From Bacillota bacterium (GTDB lineage Bacteria; Bacillota; Dethiobacteria; DTU022): DNA of 11,151 bases. Both the position numbers and the translations under genes were made by a program. The stretch is from NCBI GenBank assembly GCA_012727685.1, contig JAAYGO010000075.1:1-11151 (forward strand), given 5' to 3'. Under the pieces are notes generated by a model, which did no database searches, was not told the origin of the DNA, and saw only the letters and a program-made list of their open reading frames with translations. Positions 5,222 through 11,151 of this stretch are shown one piece after another (the first letter of the stretch is position 1; each line of letters opens with the position of its first letter).

Positions 5222-6337
5222 AATTTAAGTCACTGGGGTTGGAATGACCGGTTGGCGATGGACTTCGCTGATTATGCGGCGGGCGGCTGCTGCGCCGGGC
5301 GCGTTGTTTCGGTTTCCCGGGAAATATACCGCGTGATCACCGCGCAGGGCGAGTGCAGCGCCGCCCTTTCCGGCAAGCTCCGCTTCCGGGCGGGAAGCCG
5401 CAGCGAGCTGCCGGCGGTGGGCGATTGGGTTGCTCTGAGCATCCCGCCGTCCGGCCGGGCTGCCATTGCCGGGATCTTGCCGCGCCGGAGCAAGTTTTCG
5501 CGTAAAGCGGCCGGCGCCGTGGTGGAGGAGCAGGTCATCGCCGCCAATATTGATTATGTTTTCTTGCTTAATGCTCTAAACCAGGATTACAACCTGCGCC
5601 GCCTGGAACGCTACCTGGTTTTGGCCTGGGAAAGCGGCGCCCGACCCGTGGTCCTGCTCACCAAGGCCGACCTGTGTGCAGACGCGGCCCAGAAGATGGC
5701 GGAAACTGCCGCTGTCGCCGCCGGGGCGCCGGTCTACCTCGTCAGCAGCGTTACCGGGACCGGCTTGTCCGGGCTGGAACAGTATTTAAAAGCGGGCCTG
5801 ACAGTAACGCTGTTAGGATCGTCCGGTGCCGGAAAGTCGACTCTGCTGAACCGGCTGGCCGGCTGTGAATTGCAGCGGATTGGCGCAATCCGCTCCGGGG
5901 ATGACCGGGGGAGGCATACGACCACGCGCAGTGATCTCTTCCGCCTGCCGGGCGGGGCTCTGGTGATTGATACCCCGGGCCTCCGTGAGCTGCAGCTCTG
6001 GGGCGGCGGCTCCGGCCTGAGCGAGACCTTCGAGGATCTGGAAGCTTACGCAGCCCGCTGCCGTTTCAACGACTGCCGCCACCGGGACGAACCGGGCTGC
6101 GCGGTGCAGGAAGCGCTGCGGTCGGGTGCACTGGACCGCGGGCGCTATGAAAGCTACCTGAAGCTGCAGCGGGAAATGGCCTACCTGGAGCGCACCCGGA
6201 ACCGGCGCGCCCAGATGGAAGAGCAGGCCCGCTGGAAAGCGATCTCCAAGGCGATCCGGAAGAATTATAAAAATAAGCCGGCCGGTGAACCGCTGCCGGC
6301 GGCGGGTTGCAGTTACGGCAATATGCGAAGCGTATAG
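5219..6337 (+). CDS. rsgA: Ribosome small subunit-dependent GTPase A (circularly permuted GTPase)
   Basis: RsgA acts late in 30S ribosome assembly, hydrolysing GTP on the subunit. From the TTG start the protein has 372 residues. An N-terminal OB-fold part ends with PAVGDWVAL and is followed by the permuted GTPase motifs: G4 TKAD (148-151, Thr in place of the usual Asn), G5-like SSVTGTG, then G1 GSSGAGKS (200-207), a G2 region with GRHTTTRSD, and G3 DTPG (251-254). The zinc-binding motif is C281, C286, H288, C294. The C-terminus is basic. TTG at 5219 is chosen because GAGGAGGG lies 7 bases before it and the protein then begins LNLSHWGWND, as expected for the longer RsgA-type proteins. An open frame continues upstream to GTG 5063, giving 424 residues. 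It appears to be transcribed alone, ending at the hairpin 6340-6368. Confidence 0.93.
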   Translation: MNLSHWGWNDRLAMDFADYAAGGCCAGRVVSVSREIYRVITAQGECSAALSGKLRFRAGSRSELPAVGDWVALSIPPSGRAAIAGILPRRSKFSRKAAGAVVEEQVIAANIDYVFLLNALNQDYNLRRLERYLVLAWESGARPVVLLTKADLCADAAQKMAETAAVAAGAPVYLVSSVTGTGLSGLEQYLKAGLTVTLLGSSGAGKSTLLNRLAGCELQRIGAIRSGDDRGRHTTTRSDLFRLPGGALVIDTPGLRELQLWGGGSGLSETFEDLEAYAARCRFNDCRHRDEPGCAVQEALRSGALDRGRYESYLKLQREMAYLERTRNRRAQMEEQARWKAISKAIRKNYKNKPAGEPLPAAGCSYGNMRSV

Positions 6338-6339
6338 TT

Positions 6340-6368
6340 GAGGGGTTGCCTCAAAAGGGCAGCCCCTC
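6340..6368 (+). terminator. Strong hairpin after rsgA, possible terminator
   Basis: GAGGGGTTGCC (6340-6350) pairs with GGCAGCCCCTC (6358-6368) over 11 positions with one U-G wobble, around a 7-base loop. It starts 3 bases after the rsgA stop, as a terminator would, but no T-run follows. Confidence 0.5.
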
Positions 6369-6390
6369 GGTTGCAACCCGGGTTCATTGC

Positions 6391-6420
6391 TGTCATCCTG
6401 AAAGCGAAGCTGAAGGAACT
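6391..6420. repeat. Dispersed-repeat-like sequence (TGTCATCCTGA type)
   Basis: TGTCATCCTGA followed by AGCGAAGCTGAAGGA resembles the widespread intergenic sequence of the form TGTCATYCTGAGCGAAGCGAAGGA found in many bacterial genomes. The match is from memory and imperfect, with an extra base or two. Only one copy is in the window. Confidence 0.35.
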
Positions 6421-6622
6421 GTTGATAGGCAGAAAAGCGTTTGGATAAAGGAAAATCCGCTACCGGTATTGAAGTAATAAAAGTTAATGCTCTTAGATGG
6501 AACGCAAAGCGGCAGCCGCCTGCAGCTCAAGGTTCCCGGCTCCCGAATTGAACCAGGCCGCGCCCAAGGTAGCAGCGGGTAGCAGCGCATTTCGTGCGGA
6601 AGGGATTGGAGAGGATTAAAAT

Positions 6623-7429
6623 ATGAAACCGCCAAAGCGTCTATTTTTAGGCCTTTTTCTGTTCGTGTCAATTCTCATTCTTTCGTTGCTTTTATATTTC
6701 GGCTACTCGATCTACAGTCCTAACCTGGCCATCATCCGCTACTCCTTCATCGCGATCGTGGTATTGCTCTCCTCGGTTTCTTTTTTCTCCTTGCTGGCTT
6801 TCGGCTACATGTTTTTGTCCATCCTGAAAGGCATTTCCTTGCCGTTTTTAAATCGCCTGGCCGAAAAGTCCGTCACTTTTTTATACCCCTATATCCTGCA
6901 ACTGGGAAGGCTGCTGCATATTACCCAGGATAAAATTCAGCGCTCTTTTATCGAGGTTAACAATAAACTGGTGGAAAGCCGGAAGATGCAGGTGGCGCCT
7001 AATGAGCTTTTAGTGCTGCTGCCCCATTGCCTGCAAAACAACAACTGCCTCTACAGGGTCACCGGCGATCCTTACAACTGCCACCATTGCGGCCGTTGTG
7101 TCCTCGACCCGGTCCTCAATCTTCTGGTGAAAAGGCAGGTTAACGTGCGCATAGTCACCGGCGGCACCATTGCCCGCAAAGCGGTAAAAATGTTTAAGCC
7201 AAAGCTCATTCTGGCGGTAGCCTGCGAGCGGGATCTTTCCAGCGGCATTATCGACAGCTTCCCCATCCCGGTTTGGGGGCTGCTCAATCATCGGCCTCAC
7301 GGTCCCTGTTACAACACATCGGTTTCCATCGATGCCTTAAACGAAATTTTAAATAAAATCCTGAAGCCGGAAGAGCCGCTTGCACAAAGCCTGCTTTGCG
7401 ACTGCGCATCTTTCTGGTGCGGCCGGTAA
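6623..7429 (+). CDS. DUF116 domain-containing membrane protein
   Basis: Encodes 268 residues. Two hydrophobic segments (about 7-30 and 38-68) anchor the N-terminus, followed by a cytoplasmic domain with the DUF116 hallmarks: LLPHCLQ, a cysteine cluster (C136, C142, C153, C156, C159), GGTIARKAVKMFKPKLILAV, ACERDLSSGI, FPIPVWGLLNHRPHGPCYNT. The cysteine pattern suggests metal or Fe-S binding, which is an inference; no reaction is established for the family. A further cysteine cluster lies at the very C-terminus (C259, C261, C266). GGAGAGG at 6608-6614 is 8 bases before the ATG. It is 185 bases upstream of the RseC-family gene and may or may not share its transcript. DUF116 genes often lie near translation-related genes such as def, fmt and rsgA in Firmicutes, which fits the rsgA neighbour. 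Confidence 0.92.
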   Translation: MKPPKRLFLGLFLFVSILILSLLLYFGYSIYSPNLAIIRYSFIAIVVLLSSVSFFSLLAFGYMFLSILKGISLPFLNRLAEKSVTFLYPYILQLGRLLHITQDKIQRSFIEVNNKLVESRKMQVAPNELLVLLPHCLQNNNCLYRVTGDPYNCHHCGRCVLDPVLNLLVKRQVNVRIVTGGTIARKAVKMFKPKLILAVACERDLSSGIIDSFPIPVWGLLNHRPHGPCYNTSVSIDALNEILNKILKPEEPLAQSLLCDCASFWCGR

Positions 7430-7543
7430 AAAACTAACTCAAGCCGGCTCCACCTGCCATACCCCTTTATTCAATAATTTTTCTCGCTTCCCCAACCCGC
7501 TTCATGGCGCGGAATCCTTGCCGGCCCGCCGGCGGCAGCAGGG

Positions 7544-7570
7544 TTGTTTACTTGTCCGGGAGGGTATGAT
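7544..7570 (+). promoter_or_regulatory. Weak candidate promoter for RseC-family gene
   Basis: TTGTTT (7544-7549) and TATGAT (7565-7570) are separated by 15 bases, shorter than the 17-base optimum. It lies 45 bases before the start codon. A GC-rich hairpin region around 7519-7537 precedes it. Confidence 0.3.
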
Positions 7571-7614
7571 AGGATCGAACTGATGAGCTTAAGCTGCGAG
7601 GAGATGAGCCGGAT

Positions 7615-8067
7615 ATGGAACGGGCCGGATTGATCGTGGCTACAAAAGGAAAGACGGCAATGGTGCGGCTGCAGCGCCACGTTTCCTGCGCCGGCTGCGG
7701 GCGCTGCGGCGGTTTGCTCGGCAGCGCAGAACGCCGCGACCTGATCGTGGAGGTGGATAATACGATCGGGGCGGCGGTCGGCCAGCGCGTGGTGGTGGAG
7801 AGCGACGATCGCCAGGTCATCTTCATCTCCTTTATGCTCTACATGGTTCCCCTGGCGGCGCTGGTGGCCGGGATTCTGCTCTGGCCCCTGCTGGCACGCT
7901 CTTTAAGCCTCGGCGGCAACCAGGATTTATTCGCTGTGGGCGCCGGTTTTCTCCTGATGGCCCTGGTGTTCGCGGGCATCAAAAAATGGGACCGGCGGGT
8001 AAAAGAGAGCGGCCGCTACCGTCCCGTGATTACCGGGTTGGCTGAAGATGCAGCCGGGGAAGAGTGA
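7615..8067 (+). CDS. SoxR-reducing system / RseC-MucC family membrane protein
   Basis: Encodes 150 residues. RseC-family layout is clear: an N-terminal ERAGLIVATKGKTAMVRLQR segment, a cysteine motif C25-x2-C28-x2-C31 followed by GG, a small beta-like domain ending at VGQRVVVE, two membrane segments (about 68-92 and 102-122) and a basic tail. In Gram-negative bacteria relatives modulate sigma-E or help reduce SoxR; in Clostridia the role is unclear, and the cysteines point to redox or Fe-S chemistry. GAGGAG at 7598-7603 lies 11 bases before the ATG, slightly long. Its TGA overlaps a GTG that opens a doubtful 79-codon frame. Confidence 0.88.
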   Translation: MERAGLIVATKGKTAMVRLQRHVSCAGCGRCGGLLGSAERRDLIVEVDNTIGAAVGQRVVVESDDRQVIFISFMLYMVPLAALVAGILLWPLLARSLSLGGNQDLFAVGAGFLLMALVFAGIKKWDRRVKESGRYRPVITGLAEDAAGEE

Positions 8068-8255
8068 GTTTAAAAAGCACCCTTGCCCGGCCGAAGCCGC
8101 ATCGCGGCGGAGCGGAAGTGTTTTTTATATTTATTTGTGCTTATTTATGTTTATTTGTGCTTTCCTGCAGTTCCCTGCAGCTCCGGCAAGTGCTTAATTT
8201 ACGTTTTCTGCCGCTGTTTGCTTTAAATAAATTAATCCCGCCAGGGCCGGTGCTA
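8068..8255. other. AT-rich spacer with short direct repeats upstream of lysA promoter
   Basis: No supported gene. TTATTTGTGCTT occurs twice (8131-8142 and 8151-8162, 20-base period), followed by two close CCTGCAG copies. GCCGC-ATC-GCGGC (8096-8108) can form a short hairpin but its T-run is too far downstream for a convincing terminator. Confidence 0.45.
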
Positions 8256-8284
8256 TTGCTTTACCGCTTAATTCGTGATAAAAT
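8256..8284 (+). promoter_or_regulatory. Sigma-A promoter for the lysine riboswitch-lysA-asd unit
   Basis: TTGCTT (8256-8261), a 17-base spacer and TAAAAT (8279-8284), with an extended -10 TG at 8276-8277. Transcription would start near 8291, about 33 bases before the aptamer helix P1. Spacing and position are ideal for the riboswitch that follows. Confidence 0.7.
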
Positions 8285-8323
8285 ACGCAAAAATTTAGCC
8301 TGAAAATTCTCGCCGCGCAGGCG

Positions 8324-8506
8324 AGCTAGAGGCGCGGCTTGCGATCAGTAAGCGCCGGGAAGGGCGGGGAATCCCTCATGAACGGCGGTGAAAGGAGCGG
8401 CCGCCGAAGCCTTCCGCTTTTTTCCCCGGGCGAGAGGCTGGGCCGGCGGTGAAAAACCGCCGGACTGTCGCCGGGTTATACCCGTTACCCTGGTGGAGCG
8501 CTATCT
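8324..8506 (+). promoter_or_regulatory. Lysine riboswitch (L-box) aptamer
   Basis: The conserved L-box blocks occur in order: AGAGGCGC with CAGTA near 8328-8350, GTGAAAGGAGC then GCCGAAG (8403-8409), GGCTGGGC near 8437-8444, a P5 hairpin CCGGCGGT...ACCGCCGG, ACTGTCG (8464-8470) and GGAGCGCTATCT closing P1 at about 8496-8506. P1 pairs AGCTAG (8324-8329) with CTATCT (8501-8506), with one C-U mismatch where the Bacillus subtilis element has A-U. Lysine binding should stabilise P1 and favour termination. It lies directly upstream of lysA, the expected target. Confidence 0.93.
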
Positions 8507-8554
8507 GACGGGCGGAACGAGATTAATGCCTGATCTTAGGCATTAATGGATAGC
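8500..8554 (+). promoter_or_regulatory. Antiterminator arm of L-box with internal hairpin
   Basis: GCTATC (8500-8505), the 3' strand of aptamer P1, is complementary to GATAGC (8549-8554) just before the terminator. Between them ATTAATGCCT (8522-8531) and AGGCATTAAT (8538-8547) form a perfect 10-bp hairpin. When P1 is open, this pairing can form next to the terminator stem, matching the layout of the Bacillus lysC leader. Confidence 0.6.
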
Positions 8555-8582
8555 AGCTAACCTTGGGAGTTAGCTTTTTTCT
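8555..8582 (+). terminator. Riboswitch intrinsic terminator
   Basis: AGCTAAC (8555-8561) pairs perfectly with GTTAGCT (8569-8575) around a 7-base loop, followed by TTTTT and CTTT. It lies 34 bases before the lysA start and is the expression platform of the L-box: formed when lysine is bound, stopping transcription before lysA-asd. Confidence 0.85.
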
Positions 8583-8615
8583 TTATCGGGAATAGAATAA
8601 GGAGGAAAAACGGCA

Positions 8616-9959
8616 TTGCAGTATCCGGAGATGGCAACCATAGACGAAAACGGTCAGCTTGCGGTGGCGGGCGTTAACCTGGTGGAGCTGGCACGCCGGT
8701 TTGGCACCCCCCTTTATGTTTACGATGCCGATTTAATCAGGCGCAACTGCCGCAGCTACCGGGATCTGCTTTTGAAATATTACCCGGAGGGGGAGATCGC
8801 CTATGCCGGCAAGGCCTTTCTAACCATGGCCATGTGCCGGCTGCTGCAGCAGGAAGGTCTTTCCCTGGATGTGGTCTCGGAAGGGGAACTGTTCCTGGCC
8901 CGTTCAGCCGGTTTCCCTCCGGAACGGATATATTTCCACGGCAATAACAAGAGCGCCGCGGAGCTAAAGACGGCCGTGGAATGGGGCGTCGGGCGGGTGG
9001 TGGTCGACAACCTGGCGGAGCTTGAAGAGCTCGCCCGCGAGGCCGAGAGGCAGCGCCGCACCGTTTCGATTTTGCTCCGGATCAAGCCGGGCATCTCTCC
9101 CCATACGCACCGCCATATCCAGACCGGCCAGCTAGACTCCAAGTTCGGGCTGGGCATCACCGACGGCCAGGCCATGGCCGCCGTAAAAAAGGCGCTGCAG
9201 TCGCCGCGGCTAAACTTGCGCGGCTTGCACTGCCATATCGGTTCGCAGATTCTCGATCCGCAGCCTTTTGTTCTTGCCGCCGGAATCATGGTGGCCTTGC
9301 TGCAGGAGATCAGGCGCAAGACCGGGGTGGTTTTGCCCGAGCTAAACCTGGGCGGCGGCCTGGGGATCCGCTATACCAGTGCGGACCGGCGCTGCAGCAT
9401 CGGCGATTTCCTGCAGTTCCTCACCCGGGCGGTCATCGACCGGGCCGGGGAATATGATTTCCCGCTGCCGAAGCTGATCCTCGAGCCGGGCCGCTCCATC
9501 GTCGGCGAGGCGGGGTTGACCCTTTACACCATCGGCACGGTGAAAGAGATCCCGGGGGGGCGGCGCTATGTGGCGGTGGACGGCGGCATGAGCGACAACC
9601 TGCGCCCGGCCCTTTACGGCGCCCGTTACGAAGCGGCGTTGGCAAACCGCCCCGCTGCGGGCGAGCGGCAAACCGTCTCCATCGCCGGTAAAGCGTGCGA
9701 ATCGGGCGATATTCTGATCAAGGATATAGAGCTGCCGGCGCCCCGGAGCGGCGATCTCCTGGCGGTGTTCAGCACCGGGGCCTATCATTTTTCCATGTTC
9801 AGCCATTATAACCGGCACCTGCGGCCGGCGGTGGTCTTTTTAAGCCAGGGCCGGGCCGAACTGGTCGTGCGGCGCGAATCCCTTGCCGATCTGACCCGCC
9901 TGGAGCAGATCCCGCCCAGCCTGGAAGCACCTGCGGCAACCAGGGCGGAAGGGGCGTGA
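8616..9959 (+). CDS. lysA: Diaminopimelate decarboxylase
   Basis: Catalyses the last step of lysine synthesis: meso-diaminopimelate to lysine and CO2, using PLP, in the cytoplasm. Encodes 447 residues. The PLP lysine is K66 in YAGKAF; HCHIGSQ, GGGLGIRY (glycine loop for PLP phosphate), EPGRSIVGEAG, the substrate-binding CESGD motif (C361) and GAYHFSMFSHYN follow in fold-type III order. The TTG at 8616 is chosen because AAGGAGG (8599-8605) lies 10 bases upstream; an ATG five codons later is too far from that site. Expression is controlled by the lysine riboswitch upstream. The 3' end carries a 16-base tandem duplication that includes the stop codon. asd follows after about 110 bases. Confidence 0.96.
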   Translation: MQYPEMATIDENGQLAVAGVNLVELARRFGTPLYVYDADLIRRNCRSYRDLLLKYYPEGEIAYAGKAFLTMAMCRLLQQEGLSLDVVSEGELFLARSAGFPPERIYFHGNNKSAAELKTAVEWGVGRVVVDNLAELEELAREAERQRRTVSILLRIKPGISPHTHRHIQTGQLDSKFGLGITDGQAMAAVKKALQSPRLNLRGLHCHIGSQILDPQPFVLAAGIMVALLQEIRRKTGVVLPELNLGGGLGIRYTSADRRCSIGDFLQFLTRAVIDRAGEYDFPLPKLILEPGRSIVGEAGLTLYTIGTVKEIPGGRRYVAVDGGMSDNLRPALYGARYEAALANRPAAGERQTVSIAGKACESGDILIKDIELPAPRSGDLLAVFSTGAYHFSMFSHYNRHLRPAVVFLSQGRAELVVRRESLADLTRLEQIPPSLEAPAATRAEGA

Positions 9960-9984
9960 CGATATATAGGCGTGACGATATATA
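9953..9984. repeat. 16-bp perfect tandem duplication across the lysA stop
   Basis: GGCGTGACGATATATA occurs at 9953-9968 and again at 9969-9984 with no gap. The first copy includes the lysA TGA (9957-9959). The second copy adds a duplicate TGA outside the gene. It looks like a recent slippage or duplication event. Confidence 0.85.
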
Positions 9985-10070
9985 AATGTAAGGATTTGAT
10001 TAAAGGAATATTATTTGAAGCATTTATGATATGAATAGAAGAAAAATAAAGGGAGAGGGTGGCAGAAAGG

Positions 10071-11135
10071 ATGACCAGGAAATATCAGGTTGCTGTGGTG
10101 GGAGCCACCGGCATGGTCGGCCAGAAAATGATCGAAGTTCTTTTGGAAAGGAACTTTCCCTTTGCGGGGCTGAAGCTTCTGGCCTCCGCCCGCTCCGCCG
10201 CGCAAAAGATCAAGGCCGGCGGGGTGGAATACAAGGTCGAGGAGGCAACGGCGCGCTCGTTTGAGGGGGTTGATTTTGCCTTCTTCAGCGTCGGCGAAGC
10301 GATCAGCAAGGAGCTGGCGCCGGATGCGGCGCGCCGCGGCGCAGTCGTAATCGATAACAGCAATGCTTTCCGCATGGACGAAGGGGTTCCCCTGGTGGTG
10401 CCGGAGGTAAACCCGGATGCTGTTTTTGATCACCGCGGCATTATCGCCAATCCCAATTGCTCCACGATCCAGATGGTGCTGGCGCTCAAGCCCCTGCATG
10501 ACGCCGCCGGTTTAAAGCGGGTGGTTGCCGCCACCTACCAGGCCGTTTCCGGGGCCGGCAAAGAAGCGGTGGATGAGCTGGAGGAGCAGTGCCGGGCTTA
10601 CCTGGCCGGGCAAGAGGGACCGGCAGAGCGTATCCCCCATTATGGCGCACCACGCTGCTACCAGCTCGCCTTTAACGCGGTGCCCCAGATCGACGTTTTT
10701 GTCGAAGACGGCTACTGCAAGGAAGAGACGAAAATGGTGCACGAGTCTCGGAAGATCATGGGCCTGCCCGACCTGGCCCTCACCGCCACCACGGTGCGCA
10801 TACCGGTAGCCAACGGCCATGCCATCGCGTTGAACGTGGAACTGGATAGGGCCCTGGCCCCCGAAGAGGCGCGCCAGGTGCTGGCGGCTACTCCCGGGGT
10901 GATCGTCATGGATGATCCCGCCGATCCCTACCTCTATCCGACGCCGTTGCAGGTCTCCGGCCGGGATGAGATCTTTATCGGGCGCATCCGGCCCGATCAC
11001 ACCGTGCCGCACGGGCTGAACCTGTGGGTTGTGGCCGACAATATCCGCAAGGGCGCGGCCACCAACTCAATCCAAATCGCAGAACTACTAATTGAGTCAA
11101 TGAGTCAAGGGGACGGTGAGTCAAGGGGACGGTGA
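10071..11135 (+). CDS. asd: Aspartate-semialdehyde dehydrogenase
   Basis: Reduces aspartyl phosphate to aspartate semialdehyde with NADPH, the branch point to lysine/diaminopimelate, threonine and methionine. Encodes 354 residues from the ATG at 10071. The NADP-binding GATGMVG is at the N-terminus, followed by SNAFRMD, the catalytic cysteine in NPNCSTIQ, YQAVSGAGKE, KIMGLPDL and RIPVANGHA with the catalytic arginine and histidine. GGGAGAGGG (10051-10059) lies 11 bases before ATG; a GTG at 10059 would overlap that site, so ATG is preferred. The normal family end, near NSIQIAELLI, is followed here by about 12 residues encoded by a 16-base tandem repeat that also provides the stop. It is about 110 bases after lysA and likely shares its riboswitch control. 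Further lysine genes may lie beyond the window. Confidence 0.95.
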   Translation: MTRKYQVAVVGATGMVGQKMIEVLLERNFPFAGLKLLASARSAAQKIKAGGVEYKVEEATARSFEGVDFAFFSVGEAISKELAPDAARRGAVVIDNSNAFRMDEGVPLVVPEVNPDAVFDHRGIIANPNCSTIQMVLALKPLHDAAGLKRVVAATYQAVSGAGKEAVDELEEQCRAYLAGQEGPAERIPHYGAPRCYQLAFNAVPQIDVFVEDGYCKEETKMVHESRKIMGLPDLALTATTVRIPVANGHAIALNVELDRALAPEEARQVLAATPGVIVMDDPADPYLYPTPLQVSGRDEIFIGRIRPDHTVPHGLNLWVVADNIRKGAATNSIQIAELLIESMSQGDGESRGR

Positions 11136-11151
11136 GTCAAGGGGACGGTGA
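11093..11151. repeat. 16-bp tandem repeat TGAGTCAAGGGGACGG, at least three copies
   Basis: An 8-base half unit (11093-11100) is followed by three identical copies at 11101-11116, 11117-11132 and 11133-11148, then TGA at the window edge, so the array may continue. It overlaps the end of asd. Because 16 is not a multiple of 3, each copy shifts frame; only in the third copy is TGA in the asd frame, making the stop codon at 11133-11135. GGGGACGGT resembles the reverse complement of ACCGTCCC at 382-389. Confidence 0.9.

Larger units (their letters stand above)
6338..6622. other. Intergenic region between rsgA and DUF116 gene
   Basis: No gene is supported. It contains a strong hairpin right after rsgA (6340-6368), a 10-base palindrome GGTTGCAACC (6369-6378), a dispersed-repeat-like piece beginning at 6391, and a short direct repeat (GGTAGCAGC twice) around 6570-6587. 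No good promoter pair was found. Confidence 0.5.

Noticed and set aside
6430..6620. T-box or tRNA-like element before the DUF116 gene (GGTAGCAGCGGG, GGTTCCCGGC pieces).
   Set aside because: No T-box AGGGTGGNACCGCG core, no terminator and no cloverleaf pairing could be built.
8064..8303. 79-codon GTG-start frame overlapping the RseC-family stop, with a hydrophobic stretch.
   Set aside because: It covers the direct repeats and the lysA promoter, has a poorly placed ribosome site and no recognised family.
11093..11151. CRISPR array at the window end.
   Set aside because: The 16-base units abut with no spacers; it is a simple tandem repeat.

Overview
The window reads as chromosomal DNA of a Gram-positive, Clostridia-like Firmicute of moderate to high GC. 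This is inferred from strong AGGAGG-type ribosome sites, frequent TTG and GTG starts, a lysine riboswitch (L-box) ahead of lysA, a YtrA-type GntR/ABC operon, an RsgA GTPase, a DUF116 protein and dispersed GGGGACGGT-type intergenic repeats. No species can be named. Every convincing gene is on the + strand; no rRNA, tRNA, CRISPR array, transposase or prophage gene was seen.

Region by region. 1-477: AT-rich, hairpin-dense non-coding DNA ending in two terminator-like hairpins. 478-1743: a secreted lipoprotein serpin with an intact inhibitory hinge. 1744-2118: non-coding, with a short intergenic repeat, a GC-rich hairpin and a promoter overlapped by an inverted repeat. 2119-4782: a tight four-gene unit of GntR/YtrA-type repressor, ABC ATPase, six-segment permease and an unrecognised membrane-anchored extracytoplasmic protein. 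4783-5218: AT-rich spacer with a second copy of the repeat and a hairpin that buries the Shine-Dalgarno site of the next gene. 5219-6337: rsgA, probably from a TTG start. 6338-6622: spacer with a strong hairpin and a piece resembling a widespread dispersed repeat. 6623-7429: DUF116 membrane protein rich in cysteines. 7615-8067: RseC-family membrane protein. 8256-8582: promoter, lysine riboswitch and terminator. 8616-9959 lysA and 10071-11135 asd form a lysine/aspartate-family unit under that riboswitch.

Functional links. The lysA-asd pair is the clearest: Asd makes aspartate semialdehyde early in the pathway, LysA makes lysine at its end, and the upstream riboswitch would shut both off when lysine is abundant. 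The GntR/ABC operon looks self-regulated and resembles envelope-stress or antimicrobial-peptide transport operons, but its last gene is an orphan. DUF116 and RseC are adjacent cysteine-rich membrane proteins; a shared redox or Fe-S role is only a suggestion.

The most unusual signals are a 13-bp stem that sequesters the rsgA Shine-Dalgarno next to its TTG start, two different 16-bp perfect tandem repeats on the 3' ends of lysA and asd (the second supplies the last residues and stop of Asd), and the multi-hairpin leader before the serpin. I did not find strong evidence for a wholly new defence or metabolic system.
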